Below, piece after piece: positions 1 to 9,079 of a stretch of 64,000 bases of DNA. Source of the DNA: CAINVV01 sp037137375. Lineage in GTDB: Bacteria > Bacteroidota > Bacteroidia > Bacteroidales > Prolixibacteraceae. Position numbers and translations under genes: made by a program. Below the pieces are notes generated by a model. The model saw only the letters and a program-made list of their open reading frames with translations. It ran no database searches and was not told the DNA's origin. Where the stretch lies: contig JBAXKJ010000023.1 of assembly GCA_037137375.1 (NCBI GenBank), forward strand, positions 39,073 to 103,072, given 5' to 3'. The first letter of the stretch is position 1, and every line of letters starts with the position of its first letter.

Positions 1-1221
1 CATTACCATGAAACCTAGTTCATCACACAGATTCAGCAATTCGGGCGCGGGTGGATTATGCGAAGTACGGATCGCATCACAGCCCATATCCTTTAGAATC
101 AGTAGCTGACGTCTTAGTGCTGAGACATTAATAGCTGTGCCAATCGGTCCCTGATCATGGTGCAGGCACACTCCCTTAAATTTCCTCATCTGACCGTTCA
201 GGAAAAATCCCTTCTCCGGTTCGAATTTAACAGACCTGATTCCAAACCTTGTGGAGTAGCTGTCTTTGAGCTGATCCCCCTTGTAAACACTGGTGACTGC
301 TGTGTATAAAGATGGGTTTTCAGGCGACCACAAATTGGGATTATTTAATTTAAATATCTGCTCAATAATTTGATTATTAAATACTTCAATTTTAGCGACT
401 GCCTTGGTTATCGATTTCCCGGTAGGGTCAAGAATTTCTGTTTCTACCCTGAGCAACGATTTTTCAGGAGCCACGACGGTAGTCTTGAGGTTAACTGTAG
501 CCTGATCCGGTGAAACGCCTGTTGTGGTAAGATAGGTTCCCCAGACGGGGATATAGGTGTCATCGTTCACAATCAGATGCACATTGCGATAGAGTCCGGC
601 GCCAGGGTACCAACGGGACTGGTTCTCCAGATTTTCGAGTCTGACGGCAAGAATATTGCCCTTTGCACCATTCAGAAAAGGGGTAATATCGAAGTGAAAA
701 GAGCTGTAACCATAAGGCCAGTTTCCGACAAGTTTTCCATTGACCCAAACCTGTGCATGGCTCATTGCCCCATCAAAAAGCAGGGTAACTTTTTTGCCTG
801 ATCCTTTTGTACCAGATTGCACATCCGCAACGGCTGCTTTGCGGGATCCTGCTTTTCCGGATTTGAAATCCGGAACATCAAACGGTACATCGAATTTCAA
901 ACGGTACCAACCTACTCCAACGAAAGGCAATGAACCGCTCCTGCCCGTTTTCATCGTCTCTTTTGTTTCGTTGTTCTGAGTAATTTTAGATTTATAGCTG
1001 TCAATGTTTTTGTCGAAAGGCCCGTAGATTGCCCAGTCGTGAGGCACGGTCACCGTCTGCCATTTTCCATCATTAAAGTCAATCCTGGATGCTTCCGGAC
1101 TATCCCCTTTTAGAAATTTCCAGTTCTTCTCCAGCAAGACTTCGTGCCGGACACCAAAGACGGGAAGCTTTGCACCTGCAATAGTCAGCAGGCAGAACAG
1201 GATGGTAATCTTATGCTTCAT
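1..1221 (-). CDS. Glycoside hydrolase family 2 (beta-galactosidase-like), 3' end outside window
   Basis: The first 407 codons of a GH2 enzyme are visible; the reading frame is still open at the window edge, so the C-terminal half, including the catalytic glutamates, is not seen. The protein starts with a signal peptide (MKHKITILFCLLTIAG), followed by the jelly-roll sugar-binding domain (VPHDWAIYGPF, GVGWYR, WVNGKLVG, PYGYSSF), the immunoglobulin-like domain (NPNLWSPENPSLYTA, FGIRSVKFE) and the start of the TIM barrel (KGVCLHHDQGP, AIRTSHNPPAPE). These are standard GH2 beta-galactosidase signatures. It is divergent from the GH29 fucosidase, which suggests joint use on a galactose/fucose-containing glycan. 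A -7 box for this gene lies at 1267-1274. Substrate specificity is not predictable from this part. Confidence 0.93.
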   Translation of the reverse strand, partial: MKHKITILFCLLTIAGAKLPVFGVRHEVLLEKNWKFLKGDSPEASRIDFNDGKWQTVTVPHDWAIYGPFDKNIDSYKSKITQNNETKETMKTGRSGSLPFVGVGWYRLKFDVPFDVPDFKSGKAGSRKAAVADVQSGTKGSGKKVTLLFDGAMSHAQVWVNGKLVGNWPYGYSSFHFDITPFLNGAKGNILAVRLENLENQSRWYPGAGLYRNVHLIVNDDTYIPVWGTYLTTTGVSPDQATVNLKTTVVAPEKSLLRVETEILDPTGKSITKAVAKIEVFNNQIIEQIFKLNNPNLWSPENPSLYTAVTSVYKGDQLKDSYSTRFGIRSVKFEPEKGFFLNGQMRKFKGVCLHHDQGPIGTAINVSALRRQLLILKDMGCDAIRTSHNPPAPELLNLCDELGFMVM

Positions 1222-1266
1222 GATAAAGTTTGTTTAATAGTCAGATTTTTTACCTGACGGTCATGT

Positions 1267-1364
1267 CAAATCTACAAAAAATGATGCAAAAGACTTTTGT
1301 AAAAACAAGTATTAATATGAAATAATATCTTGTATTGATTTGCATTCAGCACTTTTTATCTTTG
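1267..1364. promoter_or_regulatory. Divergent promoter region of GH2 and GH29 genes with a palindrome
   Basis: The minus-strand -7 box TAGATTTG (1267-1274) faces the GH2 gene. The plus-strand -7 box TATCTTTG (1357-1364), with TTG at 1335-1337 nineteen bases upstream, faces the fucosidase. Between them lies the perfect palindrome CAAAAG-A-CTTTTG (1287-1299), a candidate operator for a shared regulator. The boxes match the known Bacteroidota TAnnTTTG consensus; regulation by the palindrome is inference. Confidence 0.55.
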
Positions 1365-1396
1365 TAAATGCAAACATGAAAACCCAACAGATAAAA

Positions 1397-2791
1397 ATGA
1401 AAAAAATTACTCTTCTACTGTCTTTCTTGATATTGACTGCCCTTCAGGTGTTCTCTCAGAAAACCTATCAGGCAAACTGGGAATCTATTGACAGCCGGCC
1501 TGTACCGGCCTGGTTCGAAGATGCCAAATTCGGTATTTTTATCCATTGGGGATTGTACTGCGTGCCTGCCTACAGCCCAACCGTCAGGGACAGTGTCCCG
1601 ATTTACGACCGATATGCCGAATGGTACTGGAGCCGCTGGGTCAAGCCATCCAAGACCCAGCATTTTTTCATCGATTTTCATAACCGGGTATATGGCCCGG
1701 ACTTTAAATACCAGGATTTTGTCAAGGGTTTTAAGGCGGAGATGTTTCAACCGGACGACTGGGCCGAACGTTTCAAGGAAGCCGGTGCCAAATATATCGT
1801 TCTGACCTCCAAACATCATGAAGGTTTTGCCCTTTGGCCAAGCGAACAGAGCTGGAATTGGAACTCTGTAGATGTCGGTCCGCACCGCGACCTCTGCGGC
1901 GACCTGACAAAATCTGTCAAGGCCCAAGGGCTGCACATGGGTTTCTACTATTCCCTTTACGAATGGTTCAATCCGCTGTATAAAAGCAATTTACCAAAAT
2001 ATGTCGACGAACACATGATTCCTCAGCTGAAAGACCTGGTAACCAGGTACCAACCCGATGTCGTCTGGACTGATGGAGAGTGGGACCATCCCAGCGCAGA
2101 CTGGAAAAGTACCGAATTCCTTGCCTGGTTGTTTAATAAATCTGCCGTGAAAAATAGTGTAGTGGTCAACGACCGTTGGGGCAAGGAGACCCGCAGCAAA
2201 CACGGAGGTATCTTCACAACAGAATACGATCTGGTTGGCGAGGGAAATGCCAATGGCACTAAATTCGAACGGCCATGGGAAGAGTGCCGGGGAATTGCCG
2301 GTTCATTCGGATACAACCGGAACGAAGTGCTTGAAGACTACTCCACCTCGGAACAGCTCGTGCATATTCTGATAAACAAGGTCGCCAGGGGTGGCAACCT
2401 GCTCCTCAACATCGGGCCTACCGCAGACGGACGGATTCCGGGCATCATGCAACAGCGTCTTTCCGATATGGGAGGCTGGTTGAAGGTCAATGGAGAGGCC
2501 ATTTATGCATCCCGAAAATGGGAGAAGGCTCCGGCTGTCACTTCCAAGACCATCGTCCATTTCACCAAAAAAGGAGCTGATCTTTTCGTTATTGTCACCA
2601 AATGGCCAGAGAAACCAATAGTTGTTGAAGGTGTCAGCCGGGCGGATGCTGTTAAGATGCTTGGATTCAACGGCCCGGTAAAATACTCGGTTTCGGGCAA
2701 CCGTCTGACCATTTCTCCGCCTCCTGTAAATCCGGGTAACATTCCATGCCAGTATGCCTGGACCTTCAAGGTGACAAATTGTCTTAAATAG
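1397..2791 (+). CDS. Alpha-L-fucosidase, GH29
   Basis: Exported GH29 fucosidase that releases terminal alpha-L-fucose with retention of configuration. I chose the ATG at 1397, not the upstream TTG (1340) or ATG (1376). The -7 box ends at 1364, so the transcript starts near 1370, and this ATG gives a clean signal peptide ending at LQVFSQ. The family motifs are present: FGIFIHWGLYCVP (about residues 45-57), EWYWSRW, YIVLTSKHHEGFALW (133-147) and DVVWTDGEWD, where D226 is the expected nucleophile. GGNLLLNIGP and a C-terminal beta-sandwich follow. Length (464 aa) is normal for the family. Eight bases separate it from the next gene, an oxidoreductase, so the two probably form an operon. Confidence 0.95.
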   Translation: MKKITLLLSFLILTALQVFSQKTYQANWESIDSRPVPAWFEDAKFGIFIHWGLYCVPAYSPTVRDSVPIYDRYAEWYWSRWVKPSKTQHFFIDFHNRVYGPDFKYQDFVKGFKAEMFQPDDWAERFKEAGAKYIVLTSKHHEGFALWPSEQSWNWNSVDVGPHRDLCGDLTKSVKAQGLHMGFYYSLYEWFNPLYKSNLPKYVDEHMIPQLKDLVTRYQPDVVWTDGEWDHPSADWKSTEFLAWLFNKSAVKNSVVVNDRWGKETRSKHGGIFTTEYDLVGEGNANGTKFERPWEECRGIAGSFGYNRNEVLEDYSTSEQLVHILINKVARGGNLLLNIGPTADGRIPGIMQQRLSDMGGWLKVNGEAIYASRKWEKAPAVTSKTIVHFTKKGADLFVIVTKWPEKPIVVEGVSRADAVKMLGFNGPVKYSVSGNRLTISPPPVNPGNIPCQYAWTFKVTNCLK

Positions 2792-2799
2792 TATTAGGC

Positions 2800-3789
2800 A
2801 TGCAGGAAATCAAATGGGGAATCATTGGTTGCGGGGATGTGACCGAACTCAAGAGTGGTCCGGCTTTCAACAAAGTCGACCATTCCAGGCTGGTCGCCGT
2901 TATGCGGCGAGACGCTTTGAAGGCAGCCGATTATGCACGCAGACACGGAGTACCAAAATGGTATTCTGATGGCAATCAATTAATTAGCAACCCTGACGTC
3001 AATGCAGTCTACATCGCAACTCCTCCCAATACGCATGCCTCTTATGCCATCGCTGCTATGAAAGCAGGGAAACCCGTCTACGTGGAGAAACCGATGGCCC
3101 GGACTTACCAGGAATGTCAGGAAATGATCCAAGTCTCGCAGGAAACCGGCATGCCGCTTTTTGTCGCTTACTATCGCAGAACGCTTCCTGGTTTCCTGAA
3201 GGTTAAGGAACTCCTCGACAAAGGCGCAATAGGTAAACCACTAACTGTCAACATAAGACTCCACAAAGCCTTTGGAGAAAAAGATCAGGATCCAACTACC
3301 CAGCACTGGCATGTTGATCCGGAAATCAGCGGTGGTGGTCATTTCTACGATCTGGCATCCCATCAGTTCGACTATCTGGATTTCCTGTTCGGCCCCATAA
3401 CAGAGGTAGTGGGTATCGCTCAAAATTTTGGCGGATTGTACAAGGCAGAAGATACTGTTTCCGCATCATTCTCTTTCACATCTGGCGTGATCGGGACCGG
3501 AAGCTGGAGCTTCGTCGTCTGTCAGGAGGCAGAGGAGGACATCATCGAAATTACCGGTACAAAGGGTAAAGTCTCGCTTGCTACTTTTCAGCTTGGCGAA
3601 GTTAAACTGGTTACTCCAGAGTTATCCAGTAACTTCTCCTATAAGAATCCAGACAACATCTCCTATAACCTGATCGATCAGGTAGTCGGCGATCTTAGGG
3701 GAGAGCAAAAATGTGTAAGCACGGGAATTTCAGGGGCCAGGACCAATTGGGTATTGGGAGAAATAACGAAAGCCTACTACATAAAATAA
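2800..3789 (+). CDS. Gfo/Idh/MocA family oxidoreductase
   Basis: NAD(P)-dependent cytoplasmic sugar (or sugar-acid/inositol) dehydrogenase. The N-terminal Rossmann fold shows GIIGCGDV, the nucleotide-binding glycine motif, and the family hallmark VEKPMA (about residues 95-100). HWHVDPEISGGGHFYDLASHQFDYL in the C-terminal domain supplies the conserved histidine/aspartate region. Length (329 aa) is typical. It directly follows the fucosidase gene and has no promoter of its own that I can see, so it may oxidise fucose or a sugar released with it. The substrate is inferred from context only. It converges on the regulator gene at 3796, with 6 bases between the stops. Confidence 0.9.
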   Translation: MQEIKWGIIGCGDVTELKSGPAFNKVDHSRLVAVMRRDALKAADYARRHGVPKWYSDGNQLISNPDVNAVYIATPPNTHASYAIAAMKAGKPVYVEKPMARTYQECQEMIQVSQETGMPLFVAYYRRTLPGFLKVKELLDKGAIGKPLTVNIRLHKAFGEKDQDPTTQHWHVDPEISGGGHFYDLASHQFDYLDFLFGPITEVVGIAQNFGGLYKAEDTVSASFSFTSGVIGTGSWSFVVCQEAEEDIIEITGTKGKVSLATFQLGEVKLVTPELSSNFSYKNPDNISYNLIDQVVGDLRGEQKCVSTGISGARTNWVLGEITKAYYIK

Positions 3790-3795
3790 ACGGAG

Positions 3796-4461
3796 CTAAA
3801 TGTAATATTCGATATTCTCTATCCAACCTGCTTTGATCGCGTATAGCGTTAACTCAGAAGCATTTGAGACACCAACTTTTCTAAAAATATTCTTTCGGTG
3901 AGTACTTACCGTATGTGAGCTGATAGTCCTTTTCGAAGCAATCTCCTTGGTTGTAAGTCCACTGGCGATCATTCTGACTATTTCGATTTCTGAAGCAGTG
4001 AGATTTCTTGGCTCATCGAAGTTTAACTTACTGTCTCCAAGGTCGATGTATTGATCGATTAATTCATCTGAGTAGTATTTTTTACCTTTAAAAGTTAAAC
4101 TTATAGCTGAAAGCAATTCCTCTTTGTCCAGGTTTTTATAAGCAATATTTTTGATGCCGACTTTCGTCAGCAGATGGAAATCTGACTTGCTGAGAGAATT
4201 GGTCAGGACAAGTATTTTCATACCTGGAAACTCCTCCCTGATGGTACTCAGGTCTTCGGGTAAGGAATAACCAAAAGTCTGTGAGTCGGTTATCAGGACT
4301 CCTTCCCTGAACTTGCCGAGTAGGTAAAAAAGATCCTGTTTAGATTCTGCGTGACCGGCAAACGCATAGCGATCCTCCTGAAGAATCAACATTTTCAATG
4401 TTTCCACGACCAGGAACTGGGTATCGGCAAGGATAATTTTTTCTTTGGAGGGAGCAGTCAT
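3796..4461 (-). CDS. LuxR/NarL-family response regulator
   Basis: Two-component response regulator of 221 aa. The N-terminal receiver domain has the phosphoacceptor in LITDSQ (D59) and is somewhat degenerate: the acidic pocket at the start is LADTQ, not DD. The C-terminal LuxR helix-turn-helix spans about residues 150-212 (LTASEIEIVRMIASGLTTKEIA, HTVSTHRKNIFRKVGV). It is the last gene of a minus-strand operon with a TlpA-like lipoprotein (12-bp gap) and a PAS histidine kinase, which is the likely partner kinase. Target genes are unknown. Confidence 0.9.
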   Translation of the reverse strand: MTAPSKEKIILADTQFLVVETLKMLILQEDRYAFAGHAESKQDLFYLLGKFREGVLITDSQTFGYSLPEDLSTIREEFPGMKILVLTNSLSKSDFHLLTKVGIKNIAYKNLDKEELLSAISLTFKGKKYYSDELIDQYIDLGDSKLNFDEPRNLTASEIEIVRMIASGLTTKEIASKRTISSHTVSTHRKNIFRKVGVSNASELTLYAIKAGWIENIEYYI

Positions 4462-4473
4462 AAAGGTAAATGA

Positions 4474-5712
4474 TTATTTTTCTGCCACCAGTTCATTAAC
4501 AAGTCCACTGAACTCATCCTTAAATTCCTGATAGAATTTACCGGTTGCAGGTCCGCTGAAACCGGTATGAACCTTCCTGACATTCCCTTTTTTGTCGATA
4601 AAGATAGTACTCGGGAAAGCTGCGATACCACTCAGGGCAGGCAATGCCTTCGATGCCTGATCCGTTCCGGCTAGTCCGGCGAAAAGAATCTCATATTTGA
4701 TATCAAACCGCTCTTTCAGTCGGGAAAGGGTGCGTTTGGCGAAATCGAAATCGTTTTTGCGTTCGAACGCTAGTCCAATAATTTCAATGCCGCGATCTTT
4801 ATTTTCCTTGTACCAGGGAGCCAGGAAAGCTGTCTCGTCCATACAGTTGGGGCACCAGCTTCCTAATATTGAAACGATCACCACCTTACCTTTGTATCTT
4901 GAGTCATTCAGCGAAACCGGAATTTTCTCCAGATTTGGGAACGAAAATTCGATTTTCGAAAACCCTTCCTTCATCTTCGAAAAACTATATGGATCTGCTA
5001 AAGCCGCCTTTGGATTACGTTTTCCTTCCATCTTTGAACTCTTCCTTGTTGTTACAAACTCACCGGTGAAAGTCGTGTCAGAAGTAAATTCGCCCTGTAC
5101 CAGATAAGGTGATGATCCGCTGAAGGCTGATAACTGGAATTTATTGCCGTGGACAACACCTTCGAGGTATCGGTAATCTCCTGTTGTGGTAAGGATCGAA
5201 CCAGTCAAAATGGCTTCCTTTTGTTCAAAATTACCTACAGTTACATCTGTCTGATCTCCGCTGCCTATCCGGATATCCCAGGTTCCGTCCAGTTTGGCAA
5301 CAGGGAGCGCATCGTTGCCGGAGAATCGCGGGGCCTCACCGGCAACGGCAATAAAAGTAATCCCACTGCCTGGAGGCTCAGAATTGAGTTTCCTGAATTT
5401 CCCGGTTAGGGTATTACCAATTAATTTACCCGCAAATACGGCATCATAAAGATCAACCGGAATAATGACAGAGTCGTTCCGGTAAGAGATATTTTTTAAC
5501 GGAAACCTTTCTGCTCCGTTGAGAAGATAGGCGATGGCATGATCTTTACGGGCATCTGATACCTCAAAAATGAATGGAATCTTGTATTCCGGCAGAATAA
5601 ATTCTCCCCTCCAGCGTCCGTCTTTAAGCTTTGCCCCATCTGGCTGACAAGCAGAAAACAAGGTTATGATCATCAACAGCATGACCAATGGAGATAGTTT
5701 ATTGTTTTTCAT
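4474..5712 (-). CDS. TlpA-like thiol-disulfide oxidoreductase lipoprotein
   Basis: Predicted lipoprotein (lipobox LFSAC, lipidated C22) of 412 aa, placed in the cell envelope. Residues 30-235 form beta-rich repeats that resemble each other (GRWRGEFILP near 32, DGTWDIRIG near 142), a large N-terminal domain seen in many Bacteroidota redoxins. The C-terminal third is a thioredoxin fold with the redox motif SWCPNCMDE (C287 and C290), followed by FPSTIFIDKKGNV, which contains the cis-proline region. It probably reduces or maintains disulfides in periplasmic proteins. It sits between a histidine kinase and a response regulator with short gaps, so it may feed redox state into that pathway (inference). 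Confidence 0.88.
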   Translation of the reverse strand: MKNNKLSPLVMLLMIITLFSACQPDGAKLKDGRWRGEFILPEYKIPFIFEVSDARKDHAIAYLLNGAERFPLKNISYRNDSVIIPVDLYDAVFAGKLIGNTLTGKFRKLNSEPPGSGITFIAVAGEAPRFSGNDALPVAKLDGTWDIRIGSGDQTDVTVGNFEQKEAILTGSILTTTGDYRYLEGVVHGNKFQLSAFSGSSPYLVQGEFTSDTTFTGEFVTTRKSSKMEGKRNPKAALADPYSFSKMKEGFSKIEFSFPNLEKIPVSLNDSRYKGKVVIVSILGSWCPNCMDETAFLAPWYKENKDRGIEIIGLAFERKNDFDFAKRTLSRLKERFDIKYEILFAGLAGTDQASKALPALSGIAAFPSTIFIDKKGNVRKVHTGFSGPATGKFYQEFKDEFSGLVNELVAEK

Positions 5713-5750
5713 AACGAAATTTTTAGAACAACTAAATCAAAATTTAACGA

Positions 5751-7238
5751 TTACTTCACCGGTAGCGTAAAGATAAATTTACTCCCCTGGCCGGGAATGC
5801 TATCCACATGGATCTTACCCCCGTTTTTCTCCACAAAATCCCTGCACATCACCAGGCCCAGGCCCGATCCTTTTTCTCTGTTTGTTCCCTGGGTAGTGTA
5901 AAATGAGTTCAGGATAAAGAGATTTTCAGCAATTTCTTTGGGTATCCCGATACCATTATCGGCCATTTCCACTTCAACGAAATCTCCTGCATTTCTGGTC
6001 GAAATAACAATCTCACCTCCCTCGCGGGTGAATTTGATCGCATTTGAAAGCAAATTTCTGACTACGAGATCTACAGATTCCTTGTCGATATAAACGGACA
6101 GTTCTTCCTGAGCATTCAATGAGATATTTATCGACTTATGGAACGCAGCCGGAGACAGAAGATGGATATTTCGGTTGAGAATTTCATTGATAAAATAATG
6201 CGCTGGAACTAATTTAATCCTGTTTGACTGACTGGACGCCCAATGCAACAAATTTTCGAGGAGTATGAAGGCTGATTTTGATCCCAGGACAAGTCCATTC
6301 AAAAGGTCCGTCCTTTCCTCCTCAGTTAAAGAAGCATCGGTTGTGAGTAGTTCAAGAACCGGAATGAAATTTCCGATTGGGCCCCGCAGATCATGGGCAA
6401 TGATGGAAAAAAGTTTGTCTTTTGTTGCGTTCGCCTCCTTTAATTTTGCCTCGCTGGCAATCAAATTATCTTCCGCCTTTTTCTTTTCAGTAATATCTTC
6501 CTTAGCTGCTACGTAGTGAGTGATATTTCCTAAACTGTTAAAAACAGGAGATATACTCGCCTTCTCCCAATATAATGTGCCGTCTTTCTTCTTGTTGTGA
6601 AAAATACCAGACCAGGTTTTCCCTGCAGTGATGGTGTCCCAAAGAAGCTGGTAATCTGAGGCTTTTAGTTCACCAGATTTAAGGACCCTTGGATTTTGCC
6701 CTTTCAGCTCATCCAGTGAATAACCGGTTGTTTCAAACGCTTTCTGATTGGCATATTCAATATCACCATTTGTATCCGTAATCACAATACTGACTGGACT
6801 CTGCTCTACCGCACTCGAAAGCTTCCTCAACTGTTCCTCAGCATTTTTGTACGCTGAGATATCGACAACAGTCACGATCCTGCACTGCACATTCCCATGC
6901 TCATCCCTGACTGAAGTAGCATCCACCTCGACAGGAAATTTAGAACCATCCTTGCGGATGTGAATGGACTCGAAATTAAGGTGCCCCTCTTGATTAATGA
7001 TCTCCAATTGTTCCAGAAACTTCTCCCTGACTTCCGGAGCGAAAACTTCCATGGAATGTTTTCCTATAAGCTCATCCACGCTATAGCCATGGTTAACTGC
7101 AAATGCCGTATTCATTTCAATAAAATGTCCATCCTTCGAGCCAACACAAAACATGACAGGGCTATTTGAAAAAAACAAGCTACTATAGTTCGATTTCAAT
7201 TCAGCGGATGATTCCGGATTTTGCTGGTCAATTGCCAT
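5751..7238 (-). CDS. Soluble PAS-PAS sensor histidine kinase
   Basis: 495-aa kinase without membrane segments. Two PAS domains span about residues 20-135 and 142-258; each ends in a PAC-type motif (TVVDISAYKNAEEQ, AAKEDITEKKKAED). The dimerisation box is FSIIAHDLRGPIGNF, with phosphoacceptor H282. The ATPase domain has the N box (NLLSNAIKF), G1 (DNGIGIP) and G2 (GSGLGLVM). The sensed ligand cannot be read from the sequence. It heads the operon with the TlpA-like lipoprotein and the LuxR-type regulator. The 200 bp upstream are shared with the divergent sulfatase gene. Confidence 0.93.
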   Translation of the reverse strand: MAIDQQNPESSAELKSNYSSLFFSNSPVMFCVGSKDGHFIEMNTAFAVNHGYSVDELIGKHSMEVFAPEVREKFLEQLEIINQEGHLNFESIHIRKDGSKFPVEVDATSVRDEHGNVQCRIVTVVDISAYKNAEEQLRKLSSAVEQSPVSIVITDTNGDIEYANQKAFETTGYSLDELKGQNPRVLKSGELKASDYQLLWDTITAGKTWSGIFHNKKKDGTLYWEKASISPVFNSLGNITHYVAAKEDITEKKKAEDNLIASEAKLKEANATKDKLFSIIAHDLRGPIGNFIPVLELLTTDASLTEEERTDLLNGLVLGSKSAFILLENLLHWASSQSNRIKLVPAHYFINEILNRNIHLLSPAAFHKSINISLNAQEELSVYIDKESVDLVVRNLLSNAIKFTREGGEIVISTRNAGDFVEVEMADNGIGIPKEIAENLFILNSFYTTQGTNREKGSGLGLVMCRDFVEKNGGKIHVDSIPGQGSKFIFTLPVK

Positions 7239-7438
7239 AAAGTGCGATAGAAAATAATAGAAGGATGTAAAATAAAAGTAAAAATATAAGGAAACAAACT
7301 TTTCAAAACATTTAATGGTCCGGAGTATAAAATAAAGTGATAATATGGTAAAAAACGAACATTAACCCCAACTGAATACGTTGGCTAACATCGCAAAATC
7401 AAATTTTTACCAGATATTTGTAAAAATAATTTTATTAA

Positions 7439-8971
7439 ATGGGTACTATCAGAAACTACTTTCCCCTTCTAGCTGCTTTGCCGCTTGGATGCCTGGCCCA
7501 AAGCAATTTGGCACAGTCCACTCCAACAAAACCCAATGTGGTTTTCATTTACGCTGATGATATCGGATACGGTGATTTAAGCTGCAATGGAGCAAAGACG
7601 ATTCACACGCCAAATGTGGAACGATTAGCCAAACAGGGAGTCCGTTTTACCAATATGCACAGCTCCGCCGCGACCTGTACGCCTTCGAGATATGCTCTTT
7701 TAACAGGAGAATATGCCTGGAGGAAAGAGGGAACCGGAATCGCTGCCGGCAATGCGGGTTCCATTATCCGGCCGGAAAGATTTACCCTCGCAGACGTCTT
7801 CAAGAGTGCTGGTTACAAGACCGGAGTGGTGGGAAAATGGCACCTCGGACTGGGAGATAAGACCGGCACACAGGACTGGAACGGCCACATCACACCCGGA
7901 CCTTCCGACCTCGGCTTCGATTTTTCCTTTATTCTGGCTGCCACTGGCGACCGCGTTCCTTGTGTCTATGTCGAAAATGAGCGGATCGTCAACCTCGATC
8001 CGAAAGACCCCGTCTCTGTTAGTTATGAAAAGAATTTCGAGGGCGAACCTACCGGGAAACTCAATCCGGAGCTACTTAAGATGCACCCGAGTCATGGTCA
8101 TGATCAGTCTATTGTGAACGGAATTTCTCGGATAGGCTACATGAAAGGCGGAAAATCGGCCCTTTGGGTGGATGAGGAAATTGGTGGCAGGATTACTTCC
8201 AAGGCACTGTCATTTATTGAAGCTAACAAATCTGTGCCCTTCTTTCTATATTTTGCTACACAGGATGCCCACGTTCCCCGGGTTCCAAATCCGCGCTTTG
8301 TAGGCAAAAGCGGTATGGGCGCCAGGGGTGATGCGATCATCGAATTCGACTGGTCGGTCGGCGAGGTGCTCAATACCCTGAAAAGACTTGGACTGGAAAA
8401 GAATACCATCGTCATTCTCTCGAGCGACAACGGTCCCGTTGTTGATGACGGCTACAAGGATAGGGCCGTTGAACTCCTGGGTAACCATAAACCTGCAGGT
8501 GACCTTAGAGGAGGGAAATACAGCAGTTTTGAAGGTGGAACCCGTGTGCCTGGATTGCTGAGCTGGCCCGGAACCGTACAGCCAGGTGTATCAGACAAAC
8601 TGCTTTGCCAGGTGGATATGCTGGCGAATTTTGCTGCGTTGCTTAATGTCAAAATACCTTCCAATGCAGCCCCAGACAGCCAGAATCACCTGAATGCCTG
8701 GCTGAATAGAAGTGGGAAAGGCCGCGAATACCTTGTGCTTCAAAATGTTCATAACAATCTCTCCATTGAAAACGGACAATGGAAGTACATCGCGCCAGGG
8801 CCAGGACCTGCTTACGGAAAGGAGACGAATACCGAATATGGCAACTCGAAGGAGGACCAGTTGTACGATCTGTCCGTCGACCGCGGGGAAAAGAACAATC
8901 TGGCCCTGAAAAATCCGGAAATCGTTAAGCTGCTCAAAACAAATCTGGAAGCCATCAAAGCAGTTAAATAG
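7439..8971 (+). CDS. Sulfatase of the formylglycine-dependent (S1) family
   Basis: Secreted sulfatase, 510 aa, that hydrolyses sulfate esters on glycans or aryl compounds. It has a signal peptide, then NVVFIYADDIGYGDL with the two metal-binding aspartates. The sulfatase signature is CTPSRYALLTG, where C80 is the residue converted to formylglycine by a maturase encoded elsewhere. VVGKWHLGLG and SSDNGPV supply further active-site residues. Nearby fucosidases and a GH2 enzyme suggest action on a sulfated, fucose-containing polysaccharide, but the exact substrate cannot be deduced. GATATTTG (7413-7420) is a near match to a -7 box just upstream. Confidence 0.93.
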   Translation: MGTIRNYFPLLAALPLGCLAQSNLAQSTPTKPNVVFIYADDIGYGDLSCNGAKTIHTPNVERLAKQGVRFTNMHSSAATCTPSRYALLTGEYAWRKEGTGIAAGNAGSIIRPERFTLADVFKSAGYKTGVVGKWHLGLGDKTGTQDWNGHITPGPSDLGFDFSFILAATGDRVPCVYVENERIVNLDPKDPVSVSYEKNFEGEPTGKLNPELLKMHPSHGHDQSIVNGISRIGYMKGGKSALWVDEEIGGRITSKALSFIEANKSVPFFLYFATQDAHVPRVPNPRFVGKSGMGARGDAIIEFDWSVGEVLNTLKRLGLEKNTIVILSSDNGPVVDDGYKDRAVELLGNHKPAGDLRGGKYSSFEGGTRVPGLLSWPGTVQPGVSDKLLCQVDMLANFAALLNVKIPSNAAPDSQNHLNAWLNRSGKGREYLVLQNVHNNLSIENGQWKYIAPGPGPAYGKETNTEYGNSKEDQLYDLSVDRGEKNNLALKNPEIVKLLKTNLEAIKAVK

Positions 8972-8998
8972 CAGAATTTCAAGGAACGTCCAAACACC

Positions 8999-9066
8999 GG
9001 TTCGTCATTCCGAACCTGATTCGAAATCCCCTGTCATGCTGAAACAAGTTAAGCATGACAGGGGAT
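8999..9066. repeat. REP-like intergenic hairpin element / bidirectional terminator
   Basis: Two nested inverted repeats lie between convergent genes. A short one is GGTTCG-N6-CGAACC (8999-9016). A perfect 15-bp stem pairs 9026-9040 (ATCCCCTGTCATGCT) with 9052-9066 around an 11-nt loop. The wording, with CATTCCGAACCTGATTCG followed by TGTCATGCTGAA, resembles dispersed palindromic units I know from Bacteroidota intergenic regions. Position and structure fit a terminator for both the sulfatase and the S24 regulator. Confidence 0.65.
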
Positions 9067-9079
9067 GCTTTATACAGCC

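Noticed and set aside
1340..1375. Upstream TTG start of the GH29 gene
   Set aside because: The -7 box at 1357-1364 places this start upstream of the probable transcription start, and the signal peptide begins at 1397.
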